From Bacillota bacterium (GTDB taxonomy: Bacteria > Bacillota_A > Clostridia > Lachnospirales > Lachnospiraceae), in the NCBI GenBank assembly GCA_023407175.1, contig JAEYMU010000024.1:186001-250000 (forward strand): a DNA stretch of 64,000 bases, given 5' to 3'. Below are positions 1 to 8,922 of the stretch, one piece after another. Numbering within the stretch: position 1 is the stretch's first letter; every line of letters begins with the position of its first letter. A program made the position numbers and the translations under genes. The notes under the pieces were generated by a model that was not told the DNA's origin, searched no databases, and saw only the letters and a list, made by a program, of their open reading frames with translations.

Positions 1-1
1 G

Positions 2-580
2 GAGAAAACCTTAAAAATAATTGAGGAGGCCAGGAAAGAGGCCGAGGAAATTATAGCTAAGGCGAAAAAGGAAGCTCAGCAGATAAAAAATGAAGCCTTT
101 TCGGAAGCCCAGAAGAAGGGCTATGAAGAAGGGGCCATGCAGGTAAAGCGGGAAGCGATTAAGCAGAAGGCGGAGCTTGAGGAAATGAAGAAGGGGCTTC
201 GCCGGGAGTATGAAGACCTGGAAGCAGCACTGGAGCCGCAGATGGCCCATATTATCGCAGCACTGGTGGAGAAAATGACAGGTATCCTTGTTGCGGACAG
301 GGAGGATGTTATTTTTTATCTAATTAATAAGACGATGAAGAACCTGGATAAAAGCGAGTCCTATACGGTCAAGGTATCCCAGGAGGATTACGAATATGTG
401 AATACGAGAAAGGATATCCTGCAGGATGCTATTAAGGATATTCCTTTATACATTACTGCCGATACTGCTCTGACAAGGAGTCAATGTATGATTGAAACGG
501 ATGTGAAGGTTATTAATTGCAGTTTGGACGTTCAGTTGAATAATTTAATAACCGACTTAAAATTACTTGGTGGTATTTAG
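2..580 (+). CDS. fliH: Flagellar assembly protein FliH, 5'-partial
   Basis: This is the C-terminal part of FliH, the negative regulator and partner of the export ATPase FliI at the base of the flagellar export apparatus. The open frame runs from the window edge to the stop, so the true start lies upstream. The visible protein begins with a highly charged Glu/Lys/Ala-rich helix typical of FliH and the related V/F-ATPase peripheral stalk. It then passes into a compact domain of about 100 residues ending in LGGI. It sits directly upstream of fliI, as in other Firmicute fla/che operons. The assignment rests on helix composition plus position; sequence identity in this family is low. Confidence 0.85.
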   Translation, partial: EKTLKIIEEARKEAEEIIAKAKKEAQQIKNEAFSEAQKKGYEEGAMQVKREAIKQKAELEEMKKGLRREYEDLEAALEPQMAHIIAALVEKMTGILVADREDVIFYLINKTMKNLDKSESYTVKVSQEDYEYVNTRKDILQDAIKDIPLYITADTALTRSQCMIETDVKVINCSLDVQLNNLITDLKLLGGI

Positions 581-626
581 CAGATAGAAAATTATGCCGA
601 TAAATATTGTGTAGAAGGAATATGTG

Positions 627-1937
627 ATGATATCAATCGATTTTGATAAATACAGGCAGCTTCTGAATAAATCCTATGAGAGTGAAATTGGTAAGGTAAT
701 AAAGATGGTGGGGCTTACCATGGAAGCCTCCGGCCCCAAATCCAATCTGAACGATATCTGCTACATAACCGGGGAGGACCCGAATCAAAGAAAGATTGCC
801 GAGGTTATCGGCTTTCGGGAGAACAGAATTTTGCTCATGCCCTTTGACGATATGTCCGGTGTAGGAATCGGAAGCAGAGTGGAGAATTCGGGGGTAACCT
901 TCAAGATTCCTGTAGGAGAAGAACTTCTTGGTAAGACGTTGGATGGCTTGGGGAATCCAATGGATGGAACAAGTATTAATACGAATGTGTTCTATCCGGC
1001 GGAAGCACCGCCTCCGGACCCGTTAAAAAGAAAAATAATCGATGAGATATTGCCCCTTGGAGTAAAGGCAGTGGATGCTCTGTTAACCATCGGCAAGGGA
1101 CAAAGAATCGGTATATTCGCAGGCAGTGGTGTGGGTAAGAGTACATTGCTTGGTATGTTTGCAAGAAATACCAAGGCGGATATTAATGTCATTGCGCTGA
1201 TTGGAGAGCGTGGCAGGGAGGTCCGGGAATTCATTGAACGTGACCTGGGTGAAGAAGGCGTGAAGCGGTCGGTCCTTGTGGTTGCAACCTCGGATAAACC
1301 GGCGCTCATCCGTAAGAAGGCAGCTAAAACCGCTACGGCAATTGCCGAATATTTCAGGGATCAGGGAAAGGATGTTTTATTGATGATGGATTCCCTGACC
1401 CGTTTTTCTATGGCGCAGCGTGAAATTGGTCTGGCCTCCGGAGAACCTCCGGTATCCAGAGGATATCCTCCGAGTGTGTATTCGGAGATGCCAAAGCTTT
1501 TGGAGCGCGCCGGCAATTCGGAGCACGGCTCCATTACAGGCCTGTATACGGTGTTGGTAGACGGAGATGATTTTAATGAGCCGATCACAGACACGGCAAG
1601 AAGCATCCTGGACGGACATATTATGCTATCCAGAAAGCTTGGACATAAGAACCATTATCCGGCAATTGATGTCCTGCAAAGCATCTCAAGATGTATGAGC
1701 TCTATTGTCACCAGCGAGCATAAGGCGGCTGCGGGAAAGCTGAAGAATGTACTGGCTACCTATGGCGATGCGGAGGATTTAATCAATATCGGTGCCTATA
1801 AAAACGGTACGAATCCGGAGATAGATTATGCAATATCAAAAATCAAGGAAGTAAACCGGTTCCTGCAGCAGGATGTGGATACAAAACTGGTTTTTTCCGA
1901 AGAAATTCAGATGCTGATGGAGATTTTTAATAAATAA
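627..1937 (+). CDS. fliI: Flagellum-specific export ATPase FliI
   Basis: FliI is the hexameric ATPase of the flagellar type III export apparatus and works with FliH and FliJ on the cytoplasmic side. The protein is about 436 residues, the normal family length. It shows a P-loop GSGVGKST near residue 167, the GERGREVREF segment characteristic of FliI and F1-beta relatives, a Walker B stretch LLMMDSLTRF, and the SRGYPPSVYSEMPKLLERAG region. A GTG at 624 is also in frame, but the GAAGGAA at 614-620 is better spaced from the ATG at 627. The stop overlaps the start of fliJ, indicating translational coupling. Confidence 0.97.
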   Translation: MISIDFDKYRQLLNKSYESEIGKVIKMVGLTMEASGPKSNLNDICYITGEDPNQRKIAEVIGFRENRILLMPFDDMSGVGIGSRVENSGVTFKIPVGEELLGKTLDGLGNPMDGTSINTNVFYPAEAPPPDPLKRKIIDEILPLGVKAVDALLTIGKGQRIGIFAGSGVGKSTLLGMFARNTKADINVIALIGERGREVREFIERDLGEEGVKRSVLVVATSDKPALIRKKAAKTATAIAEYFRDQGKDVLLMMDSLTRFSMAQREIGLASGEPPVSRGYPPSVYSEMPKLLERAGNSEHGSITGLYTVLVDGDDFNEPITDTARSILDGHIMLSRKLGHKNHYPAIDVLQSISRCMSSIVTSEHKAAAGKLKNVLATYGDAEDLINIGAYKNGTNPEIDYAISKIKEVNRFLQQDVDTKLVFSEEIQMLMEIFNK

Positions 1938-2398
1938 TGAAAAAATTTCAATATAGTATGGAGAGTATACTTCAGATTAAGCAAAAGCTTGAAGAACAGG
2001 CAAAGATTGCTTACGGCAATATGCGGGCAAAGCTTACGCAGGAGGAAGAAAAGCTTGAGTTGCTTAAGCGAAAGAAGGCTTCTTATGAAGAAGAGATGAA
2101 AATGCTTCGATCTGACCGTCTTGATGTGATTAAAATCAAGCAATGTGAGCAGGCCATTGAGGTCATGAAGATGAATATAAAGCAGCAGATAACGGTTGTG
2201 AAGAATGCTGCGCACCGTCTTGAGGTGGCAAGAATCAGGCTGAATGACGCTATGGTAGAACGAAAGACACAGGAGAAGCTTAAGGAGAAGGCACTGGAAG
2301 AGTATCTGCTTGAGCTGGACGCCTGGGAGCGCAAGGAAGTGGATGAGCTGAACAGCTTTCATTATAATGATCCTGCATTTCATGAGGAGGACAGCTAA
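1937..2398 (+). CDS. fliJ: Flagellar export chaperone FliJ
   Basis: FliJ is a small coiled-coil protein that inserts into the FliI hexamer like a rotor stalk and helps escort export substrates. The 153-residue product begins MKKFQYSMESILQIKQKLEE and is almost entirely heptad-like charged helix, as expected. It overlaps the fliI stop by one base and its own stop overlaps the ATG of the next gene, so the three genes are tightly coupled. Identification combines the N-terminal pattern, all-helical composition, length and operon position. Confidence 0.92.
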   Translation: MKKFQYSMESILQIKQKLEEQAKIAYGNMRAKLTQEEEKLELLKRKKASYEEEMKMLRSDRLDVIKIKQCEQAIEVMKMNIKQQITVVKNAAHRLEVARIRLNDAMVERKTQEKLKEKALEEYLLELDAWERKEVDELNSFHYNDPAFHEEDS

Positions 2399-3189
2399 TG
2401 GCTAAGAAGGAGAAAGACAATAAGGGTAAAAAGGATGATAAAAAAGAGGGAAATAAGATACTTACCATTCTGATTGTTCTTGTTATTGTAATAATATGGC
2501 TGGCGGTATTCGCGGTATTGATTAAGCTTGATATCGGAGGCTTTGGTTCCGGGGTTTTAAGACCGATCCTTAAGGATGTGCCGGTCATCAGTATGGTGCT
2601 TCCCAGTGAATCGGATACCCAGATTGCGGAAGACAATAATTATGAATACAAGTCCCTGGCCGAGGCGATTGCCAAGATAAAGGAGCTGGAGCAGAGCGTT
2701 GATGATATGACGACAACCAACGATTCGGATACGTCCACCATAGCGGAGCTTAAAGCGGAGGTGGAGAGGCTGAAGGTATTCGAGGATAATCAGAAGGCCT
2801 TTGAAGAAAAGGTGGCAGAATTTGATAAGAATGTCGTTTTTGCCGATAATGCTCCGGATATTGAAGAGTATAAAAAGTATTATGAAGAGATTGATCCTAC
2901 CAATGCGGCGCTTCTTTATCAGCAGGTTGTGGAACAGCTCCAGTATTCGGATGCCATCCAGGCCAAGGCGGATATTTATAAGAACATGGACCCTGCGGCA
3001 GCAGCTGCTGTATTTGAAACCATGACCGCAGACATAGAGAGTGTTGCAAACATGCTGCTATGTATGAAACCGAAGGAAAGTGCAGCGATTATTGCAGAGA
3101 TGGATCCTGTGGTTGCTGCAAAGATTACGAAGAAGATGCTTGATATGGATGAAGAAAAGCTGGCTGATACCAGCGGGGCAACAGGATAA
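2398..3189 (+). CDS. MotE-like flagellar membrane protein (MgtE-N/FliG-like C-terminus)
   Basis: This 263-residue protein has a Lys-rich cytoplasmic start, one strong membrane segment at about residues 21-43 (ILTILIVLVIVIIWLAVFAV), a coiled-coil stretch, and a C-terminal helical domain. The C-terminal repeats such as MDPAAAAAVFETM and MDPVVAAKITKKML resemble the MgtE N-terminal/FliG-like superfamily. It occupies the place of B. subtilis ylxF, a MotE-type protein, between fliJ and fliK. MotE proteins act as periplasmic or extracellular chaperones of the stator or its environment. The exact role in Firmicutes is less clear, so no symbol is assigned. Confidence 0.8.
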   Translation: MAKKEKDNKGKKDDKKEGNKILTILIVLVIVIIWLAVFAVLIKLDIGGFGSGVLRPILKDVPVISMVLPSESDTQIAEDNNYEYKSLAEAIAKIKELEQSVDDMTTTNDSDTSTIAELKAEVERLKVFEDNQKAFEEKVAEFDKNVVFADNAPDIEEYKKYYEEIDPTNAALLYQQVVEQLQYSDAIQAKADIYKNMDPAAAAAVFETMTADIESVANMLLCMKPKESAAIIAEMDPVVAAKITKKMLDMDEEKLADTSGATG

Positions 3190-3294
3190 AAGCAAGACCG
3201 GGATTAATAAAAGTCTGTAAAGCAGGCTTTCATTAATAAATATCATAAGCTGGGCGGCTACAGACGGCGCCCAAAAGAAAGGAGGATTAACCGC

Positions 3295-4767
3295 ATGATG
3301 ACGCAAAGCGTTATGACGCAGGCAGCTGGAATGCTGGCAGGCGCGTCGGGAAGCGTCACTTTGAAGGGAAAACAAACGGGAAATGATTTTAGCCTGCTAT
3401 TTGGCAATAGTCTGAAATCAGCCCAGTCAGGCTTAGGCAATACGAAAACAGCATCGTTGACCCCGGGTCTAAAAAATGACAATAAGAGTGACAATGCTGT
3501 AACTGACGACGCGCAGACGGATGCAGTGCAAAATGACAATACATCCAAACCTATTACAGCAGGGGCGTCTGATCAGAAAGCAGCGGTTACCCAGTCGGAC
3601 AAGGCAAAGGTTTCAGAGAATGGGGACACCGTGGCAGAAGCAAAGGAAGACCAGACAGTTGATGAAGAGCTTATTGCACAGCTTGAGGCCATGCTTCAGA
3701 CCATCGGACAGGCGGTAATGGATCAACTGAAATTGTCACCGGAGGAGTTTAACCAGCTTCTTAGCGACCAGAGTATGAGCCTTACCGATTTGCTCCAGCC
3801 GGAGAATCTGCAACAGCTGGTATTGGCAGGAAGCGGTGCGACGGATGTTATGGATGCTTTAACCGACGAAAAGCTTGCTGACACGATGAAGCAGCTGCTT
3901 CAGACCGTCGGAGATATTGTGAAAGACAGCGGACTCTCTCAGGAACAGATTAAGGCATTGGTGGAACAAGCCAAGGCATCGGCGGCTTTACAGACGGAGC
4001 TGGCCGGAGGAAATACACCTGTGGGAGAGCAGACGAATGCTACACAGGAGACAGTAACCACGGCAAAGCAGGAGGGCGGCATAGAAACAGCCGGGCAAGG
4101 CAAGGACAGGAATACGGGAAATACGGCAGGTGAAGCAATCAACCGGGTTTCAGAAACCTCGGAAGAGACAGGTAAAACGCAGGCGCAGCTCCATTCCAAT
4201 TCCGACAGCAGGTCAGATAAGGAATATGCTTCCGACAGGTTCCAGACTTTTGTGGACAACCTGGTCAATGCTTCACAGAATTTGCAAACAAATTCAAACG
4301 GAGCGCTTAATCAGACAATCAGCCTTAAGGAAATTGCCAATCAGATTATTGACCGTATTAAAGTATCTGTTTCCGCTGATAAAACCTCTATGGAGCTTCA
4401 GCTAAGTCCCGAGAGCCTGGGTAAAGTTAATCTGTCCGTGCAATCCAAGGGCGGCGTATTGACGGCTCATTTTGTAGTTCAGAATGAGATAAGCAAGGAA
4501 GCCATCGAGAGCCAGATACAGACCTTACGAGATACCTTGCAGCAGCAGGGCGTTAAGGTAGAAGCCATTGAGGTGACGGTATCCGCGAATGCATTTGAAC
4601 AAAGCAACAGTCAGAGCCCGGAGGATGGGACACAGGCGAAGGAAGATAATTCCGGCAGAAGGATAACCCTGGAGGATGCCCTGAATATGGCAGAAACGGA
4701 TGAGGATTGGAGTAATCCGCAGGATCTTACCGGAGTCAGCGGAAGTGTAATTAACTATACTGCATAA
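3295..4767 (+). CDS. fliK: Flagellar hook-length control protein FliK
   Basis: FliK is the secreted molecular ruler that sets hook length and switches export specificity through FlhB. The 490-residue protein has a long, low-complexity, Gln/Thr/Asp/Ser-rich N-terminal region and a conserved C-terminal domain at about residues 355-430, including LQLSPESLGKVNLSVQSKGG and a following IQTLRDTLQQQGVKVEAIEV segment. This is the hook-length control C-terminal domain pattern. An AGGAGG lies 10 bases before the tandem ATG codons at 3295 and 3298. It lies between the motE-like gene and flgD, the usual position. Confidence 0.94.
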   Translation: MMTQSVMTQAAGMLAGASGSVTLKGKQTGNDFSLLFGNSLKSAQSGLGNTKTASLTPGLKNDNKSDNAVTDDAQTDAVQNDNTSKPITAGASDQKAAVTQSDKAKVSENGDTVAEAKEDQTVDEELIAQLEAMLQTIGQAVMDQLKLSPEEFNQLLSDQSMSLTDLLQPENLQQLVLAGSGATDVMDALTDEKLADTMKQLLQTVGDIVKDSGLSQEQIKALVEQAKASAALQTELAGGNTPVGEQTNATQETVTTAKQEGGIETAGQGKDRNTGNTAGEAINRVSETSEETGKTQAQLHSNSDSRSDKEYASDRFQTFVDNLVNASQNLQTNSNGALNQTISLKEIANQIIDRIKVSVSADKTSMELQLSPESLGKVNLSVQSKGGVLTAHFVVQNEISKEAIESQIQTLRDTLQQQGVKVEAIEVTVSANAFEQSNSQSPEDGTQAKEDNSGRRITLEDALNMAETDEDWSNPQDLTGVSGSVINYTA

Positions 4768-4854
4768 TCTGTGAGGAATTGTTAAAGCAGTTTTCCAAAA
4801 GGAAGGACCTAGGTTTTTAAAGAAATTAAAATTATCTAAGAAAGGAGGAGCAGC

Positions 4855-5631
4855 ATGAGTGATTTGGTTCAGCAGATAAAGGATGGCCAAGCCGTAGACC
4901 AGACTTCGTCTTCCACAAGCACGACGAAGAAAGCAAATAGCAGCAGCCTGGATAAGAACGCCTTTCTTCAGCTATTGGTAACCCAGATGAAATACCAGGA
5001 CCCGCTTAATCCAAGCTCCAATACGGAATATGTGGCACAGCTCGCTACCTTTTCCCAGCTTGAGCAGCTTCAGAATCTAAGTAATGCTTCATCCACCTCA
5101 CAGGCCTTTGGTCTGGTAGGAAAGACGGTTGATGTTAAAACGGAGAATGCTACGGGCGATACCTCTATTATTACCGGAAGAGTGGATTATGTAAATGCGT
5201 CGGACAGTACGGCGAAGCTATCAATTAATGGTAAGCTTTATTCGATTGACCAGCTGGCTAATGTATACGACAGTACCTATCTTACAGAACAGAATTTACC
5301 CACAGTTACAAAGACAGCATTAAAATATGATGGGGCAAGTCCGAAGGATCAAAGCTTAACCGTAACGCTTGGCTCAGAGGACACTGTGGCGGATGACGTG
5401 GCCATAGCCATAAACGGCAGTGTAATTGATTCAAGTCTGATTAAGATTTCGGGTAATAAGGTAACCATTGATAAATCAGCATTTGCAAACCTGCAAAATG
5501 GTACCTATAAGGTAACTGTAGTATTCAATGACTCCCTTTATACGACAGATAAGGAGAATGTAACAGTTCAGGTAACAAATTCAACTGTAACAGCTTCAGA
5601 CAGTAGCAGCACGGAGGCAGCCGCAGTGTAG
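4855..5631 (+). CDS. flgD: Flagellar hook cap / basal-body rod modification protein FlgD
   Basis: FlgD caps the growing hook and is required for polymerisation of FlgE subunits. The 258-residue product carries the signature N-terminal region [20 protein letters not shown] followed by [19 protein letters not shown]. Behind it is a beta-rich region consistent with the FlgD tudor-like and FNIII domains. A GGAGG precedes the ATG with normal spacing. It follows fliK and precedes the TIGR02530-type gene and flgE, which fits the assembly order. Confidence 0.96.
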   Translation: MSDLVQQIKDGQAVDQTSSSTSTTKKANSSSLDKNAFLQLLVTQMKYQDPLNPSSNTEYVAQLATFSQLEQLQNLSNASSTSQAFGLVGKTVDVKTENATGDTSIITGRVDYVNASDSTAKLSINGKLYSIDQLANVYDSTYLTEQNLPTVTKTALKYDGASPKDQSLTVTLGSEDTVADDVAIAINGSVIDSSLIKISGNKVTIDKSAFANLQNGTYKVTVVFNDSLYTTDKENVTVQVTNSTVTASDSSSTEAAAV

Positions 5632-5713
5632 GTGTACCGCTCGTCAGGCTTAAAACCACACGGCAAATTACAGCTGATGCCCCCACGGGCTTTGGCAACA
5701 TGGAGGTTTTTAA

Positions 5714-6112
5714 ATGAATATTCCCATAAATCAATTCCCTTCCATAGAGCAGATGACACAGCAGCTAGGCACAGGTAAAAGCAGTAATTCTTCTGTAAGC
5801 AGGCAGCTGGCATCAACACCCTTTTCCGAGATATTGCAAAGTAAACAAGCGGTTACGGAAAGCAGTGAATTAAAATTTTCCAAGCATGCGAATGAACGAC
5901 TGGCAAGCCGCAATATTGACCTGACAGATGCACAGCTGGAAAGGCTCGAGAACGGTGCGAGAAAAGCGGGAGAAAAGGGAATTAACGAATCCCTTGTTAT
6001 GGTAGATGATCTTGCCTTTATCGTAAATATCAAAAATAATACGGTAGTTACCGCAGTAAACAACGGTGAGGACAAAGTATTTACTAATATTGATGGTGCA
6101 GTAATCGTATAA
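5714..6112 (+). CDS. Flagellar operon protein of the TIGR02530 type
   Basis: This is a 132-residue protein whose first half is flexible and whose second half is the conserved part: FSKHANERLASRNIDLTD followed by a KAGEKGINESLVMVDDLAF stretch and a beta-rich end. That pattern matches the small flagellar-operon family TIGR02530 found between flgD and flgE in many Firmicutes. Its function is not established; co-occurrence with hook genes suggests a role in hook assembly or its regulation. GGAGG lies 8 bases upstream of the ATG. Confidence 0.85.
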   Translation: MNIPINQFPSIEQMTQQLGTGKSSNSSVSRQLASTPFSEILQSKQAVTESSELKFSKHANERLASRNIDLTDAQLERLENGARKAGEKGINESLVMVDDLAFIVNIKNNTVVTAVNNGEDKVFTNIDGAVIV

Positions 6113-6194
6113 GCCGGACCTTTCGGAGGCTTTCGTATCCATGAATGACAGATTGGATACACGAGGACAAGCAGAAATTGGAGGTCATAAAGTT

Positions 6195-7637
6195 ATGTTA
6201 AGATCATTGTTTACAAGTGTAACGGGTCTAAAAATACATCAGACAAAAATGGATGTAATCGGTAATAATATAGCTAATGTTAATACAATCGGCTTTAAGG
6301 CAAGCACGGTAACCTTTGCAGATGCCTTTTACCAGACGCTTCAAGGTGCGTCGGGTGCAAACGCAACCACGGGAACAGCAGGACGCAATGCGATACAGAT
6401 AGGTTTAGGCTCCAAAATGGCGTCCGTAACCTCGACGATTACCACAACAGGTGCAGCCGAGAGAACGGATAACCCCTTTGATTTGATGATCGAGGGAGAT
6501 TCCTTCTTTATCGTGAACAGCGGTGGTACCAATTATTTTACAAAGTCAGGCTCCTTTAACCTGGACAATAGCGGTACCCTTTGTACGGCAAGCGGTGCAA
6601 CAGTTATGGGCTGGCAGGTGGATGAAAATGATGAGACAAAAACAGTTGCAGATGCGGTTTCACCTTTACAAATTATGTCTCCGGAAAATATGTATTCAGA
6701 ACCGGAAGCAACCACACAGGCATACCTGTCCGGTAATATTGACAGTAAGGATACCCAGCTTACCAGCGATACGGGTGTTACGGTCAATATTCCCTTCTTT
6801 GATAATCTGGGTAACAGCTACATAGCAGATTTAAAGATTACACAGACGGAGGACGCCACCAATGCCTATAATGTAGCGGTGACTGATATCAAGGATTCCA
6901 GCGGGCAGTCCATCTTCGTTGCCAAGGAGGTGGATGAGACCACAGGCGAGGTGACCTACACGAATTCCTCTATCAGTACTTTTTCCTTCGGGGGTGTTTC
7001 ATATTCCGTGAGTGACGTGGCTGAGGACGGAACCTTTACTATGGATGCGACGGAATCACCGATTTTAACCTTTAATGCTTCTACCGGTGCCTTTGTCAGC
7101 ATAGGTGACGGTACAACGACGGATAAGACAGCTACGTTTTCCATAGTTGCGGATCCGAGTCCCTTTAGTGAAATCAAAGTAGATTTTTCCTCGTTAACGA
7201 TGTACTCCCAGGGAGGAAAATCCAGCGTTGAGGCAACGAAGGGCGGACTGGACGGAACGGGAGCCGGTAAGCAGGTTGGTAATCTGACCGGTGTATCGAT
7301 TGATTCGGCAGGAAAGGTTTATGGTCAGTATGATAACGGGGATAAGAATCTGCTGGGACAGATTGCGGTTGCATCCTTTGCAAATCCGGCAGGTTTGGAG
7401 GCAGTCGGCAACAGCATGTATGCCGCTACGAAGAATTCGGGTGAATTTGACGGCATCGGTCAGGACGTGTCACAGGGCGGCGGCAGTATCTCAACCGGAG
7501 TTTTGGAGATGTCTAATGTAGATTTGTCAGAGCAGTTTACCCAAATGATAACAACTCAAAGGGGTTTTCAGGCAAACTCAAGAGTTATAACAACATCGGA
7601 TACCTTGTTGGAGGAACTAATCAATTTGAAGAGATAA
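6195..7637 (+). CDS. flgE: Flagellar hook protein FlgE
   Basis: FlgE polymerises into the hook, the universal joint between rod and filament. The 480-residue protein starts MLRSLFTSVTGLKIHQTKMD with the rod/hook-family motif NNIANVNTIGFKA. It ends with the conserved ANSRVITTSDTLLEELINLKR helix, so both axial D0 arms are intact. An in-frame ATG at 6141 would add 18 non-conserved residues. The start at 6195 is preferred because GGAGG lies at 6180-6184 and the family begins at this point. A strong hairpin follows the stop, so this may end a transcriptional segment. Confidence 0.96.
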   Translation: MLRSLFTSVTGLKIHQTKMDVIGNNIANVNTIGFKASTVTFADAFYQTLQGASGANATTGTAGRNAIQIGLGSKMASVTSTITTTGAAERTDNPFDLMIEGDSFFIVNSGGTNYFTKSGSFNLDNSGTLCTASGATVMGWQVDENDETKTVADAVSPLQIMSPENMYSEPEATTQAYLSGNIDSKDTQLTSDTGVTVNIPFFDNLGNSYIADLKITQTEDATNAYNVAVTDIKDSSGQSIFVAKEVDETTGEVTYTNSSISTFSFGGVSYSVSDVAEDGTFTMDATESPILTFNASTGAFVSIGDGTTTDKTATFSIVADPSPFSEIKVDFSSLTMYSQGGKSSVEATKGGLDGTGAGKQVGNLTGVSIDSAGKVYGQYDNGDKNLLGQIAVASFANPAGLEAVGNSMYAATKNSGEFDGIGQDVSQGGGSISTGVLEMSNVDLSEQFTQMITTQRGFQANSRVITTSDTLLEELINLKR

Positions 7638-7680
7638 TACAGGGCTGATGTATGAATAAAGTCGCCATATATCAGTAATG

Positions 7681-7710
7681 ATGGGTGGCATTTTCTGCCA
7701 CCCATTTATA
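7681..7710 (+). terminator. Hairpin after flgE, probable terminator or processing site
   Basis: A perfect 10-bp stem (ATGGGTGGCA at 7681-7690 and TGCCACCCAT at 7696-7705) encloses a 5-base loop and is followed by an AT-rich stretch. The tract is not a clean U-run, so termination may be partial. It separates flgE from the tandem repeats before flbD. Confidence 0.5.
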
Positions 7711-7717
7711 TATGAAA

Positions 7718-7875
7718 AGGAGGCAAAGCCTCCTGAATAAGGCTATATAGAATTTGACATTATCTACAGGAGGCAAAGCCTCTTGAAATAAAGGGATATA
7801 GAATCTAACATTATCTACAGGAGGCAAAGCCTCCTGAATAAGGTGATATAATATTTGATATTATTTACAGGAGGC
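7718..7875 (+). repeat. Tandem 50-51 bp repeats carrying SD-like palindromes before flbD
   Basis: Three tandem units begin with the palindrome AGGAGGC-AAA-GCCTCCT (7718-7734, 7768-7784 with one change, 7819-7835). Each continues through a related AT-rich spacer containing TGAA.TAAGG..TATA and ATTATCTAC-like sequence. The start-to-start distances are 50, 51 and 50. The fourth unit is cut down to AGGAGGC at 7869-7875, which is the ribosome-binding site of flbD. Each GCCTCCT is complementary to that site, so a transcript carrying the array could hide or release it. This is read directly from the sequence; the regulatory role is inferred. Confidence 0.85.
7844..7852 (+). promoter_or_regulatory. 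Extended -10 promoter candidate for flbD-motAB
   Basis: TGA followed by a perfect TATAAT (7847-7852) lies inside the third repeat. No good -35 hexamer stands 17 bases upstream, but the TGn extension can compensate. Initiation near 7859 would give a short leader lacking the upstream palindromes. Inference from motif only. Confidence 0.35.
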
Positions 7876-7881
7876 TTTGAT

Positions 7882-8073
7882 ATGATTGAGGTTACAAGAC
7901 TGAATGATAAAAAATTAATCATAAATGCTGAATTGATCGAGAAGGTGGAGGAGACTCCGGATACTATCATTACTTTGACCTCAGGCAGCAAAATCGTGGT
8001 AAAAGAAAGTGGACAAGAGGTAAAAAATCTTGTAATATTATACAAAAAAGAAATCTATGGTCGGGAATTGTAG
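7882..8073 (+). CDS. swrD: FlbD/SwrD family flagellar protein
   Basis: This is a 63-residue protein starting MIEVTRLNDKKLIINAELIE and containing the FlbD-family pattern of a beta hairpin followed by a TPDTIITLTSG segment. In B. subtilis the homologue SwrD sits between flgE and fliL and raises the power output of the stators. The position here, immediately before motA and motB, suits that role. The start is set by AGGAGGC at 7869-7875, 6 bases before the ATG. An in-frame TTG at 7855 would place this site inside the gene. Confidence 0.88.
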   Translation: MIEVTRLNDKKLIINAELIEKVEETPDTIITLTSGSKIVVKESGQEVKNLVILYKKEIYGREL

Positions 8074-8112
8074 AAAAATATAATCTCTTGATTGACATAA
8101 ATAAGATTGTAG

Positions 8113-8922
8113 GTGGCTGGTTTGGATTTTGCATCCTTAATTGGATTGGTCTTATGTTTTATTATAATCGTTACAGGTATCCTGTCGGGACAGGCAGGAC
8201 TGGGAGTTTTATTTAATTTTTATGATTTGTCAGCAATCTTAATTGCCTTTGGAGGGTCCTTTTGCTGTGCGTTGATCATGTCACCGGGCCTTAAGGAATT
8301 TCTTAACAATATAAAAAGCTTTGGCTTGATTTTTAAAGCATTGCCGGAGAATGAAGAACACACAATAGAAGCAATACGGGAATTATCCTATCTGGCCAGA
8401 AAAGATGGCATACTTGCTCTGGAGGAAAGAGCGCATGAGATCAATGATGAATTTTTGAAAAAGGGAGTGCTCTTAATTGTTGACGGAACAGACCCTGAAT
8501 TAGTCAGAAACATCATGGAAACAGATTTAAACTGTATTGAAACCAGACATACAACAATTATAAACTTTTGGGAAACACTTGCCAATCTGGGGCCTGCCTG
8601 GGGAATGATCGGAACCCTGATTGGTATGATCAATATGCTAAAGCAGATGAGTGATGTAACTACGATAGGACCGAATATGTCAGTGGCGCTGGTAACCACC
8701 TTCTACGGAGCGATGCTGGCAAACTGGATTTGCATTCCGGTGTCCGCCAAGCTGAAGGCGAAAAATTTAAGGGAAGTTCTGATGAAGGAAGTTATGGTAG
8801 AGGGACTTTTATCAATTCAGGCAGGTGAAAATCCAAGAGTAACAGAAGAAAAAATCAAATCCTTCCTTTCCAAAAGCCGAAGAAAAGAGATGAAGGGAGA
8901 AGGCGGTGAGGATATTGGCTAG
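8113..8922 (+). CDS. motA: Flagellar motor stator protein MotA
   Basis: MotA forms the outer ring of the proton or sodium stator and contacts FliG. The 269-residue protein has two N-terminal membrane segments, a large cytoplasmic loop rich in charged residues (including REL and EERAHE stretches) and two C-terminal membrane segments. These include the conserved GPAWGMIGTLIGMINML motif. It starts at GTG 8113 with only a weak AGG nearby. It overlaps the motB start by 17 bases. Whether the coupling ion is H+ or Na+ cannot be decided from sequence inspection alone. Confidence 0.95.
   Translation: MAGLDFASLIGLVLCFIIIVTGILSGQAGLGVLFNFYDLSAILIAFGGSFCCALIMSPGLKEFLNNIKSFGLIFKALPENEEHTIEAIRELSYLARKDGILALEERAHEINDEFLKKGVLLIVDGTDPELVRNIMETDLNCIETRHTTIINFWETLANLGPAWGMIGTLIGMINMLKQMSDVTTIGPNMSVALVTTFYGAMLANWICIPVSAKLKAKNLREVLMKEVMVEGLLSIQAGENPRVTEEKIKSFLSKSRRKEMKGEGGEDIG

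Noticed and set aside
576..602. Possible sigma-28 promoter (GCCGATAA at 595-602) before fliI
   Set aside because: No TAAA element at the required 15-16 base spacing and it lies within a coupled operon.
7754..7759. Consensus TTGACA in the first repeat spacer as a promoter -35
   Set aside because: The sequence 17 bases downstream is GC-rich palindrome, not a -10; only the later TATAAT is credible.
7718..7875. Regularly spaced palindromic repeats as a CRISPR array
   Set aside because: Spacers are themselves near-identical, only three to four units exist, and no cas genes are present; the last unit is a ribosome-binding site.
8092..8097. TTGACA as -35 box of a motA promoter
   Set aside because: No -10 element at 16-18 bases; the expected position lies inside motA coding sequence.
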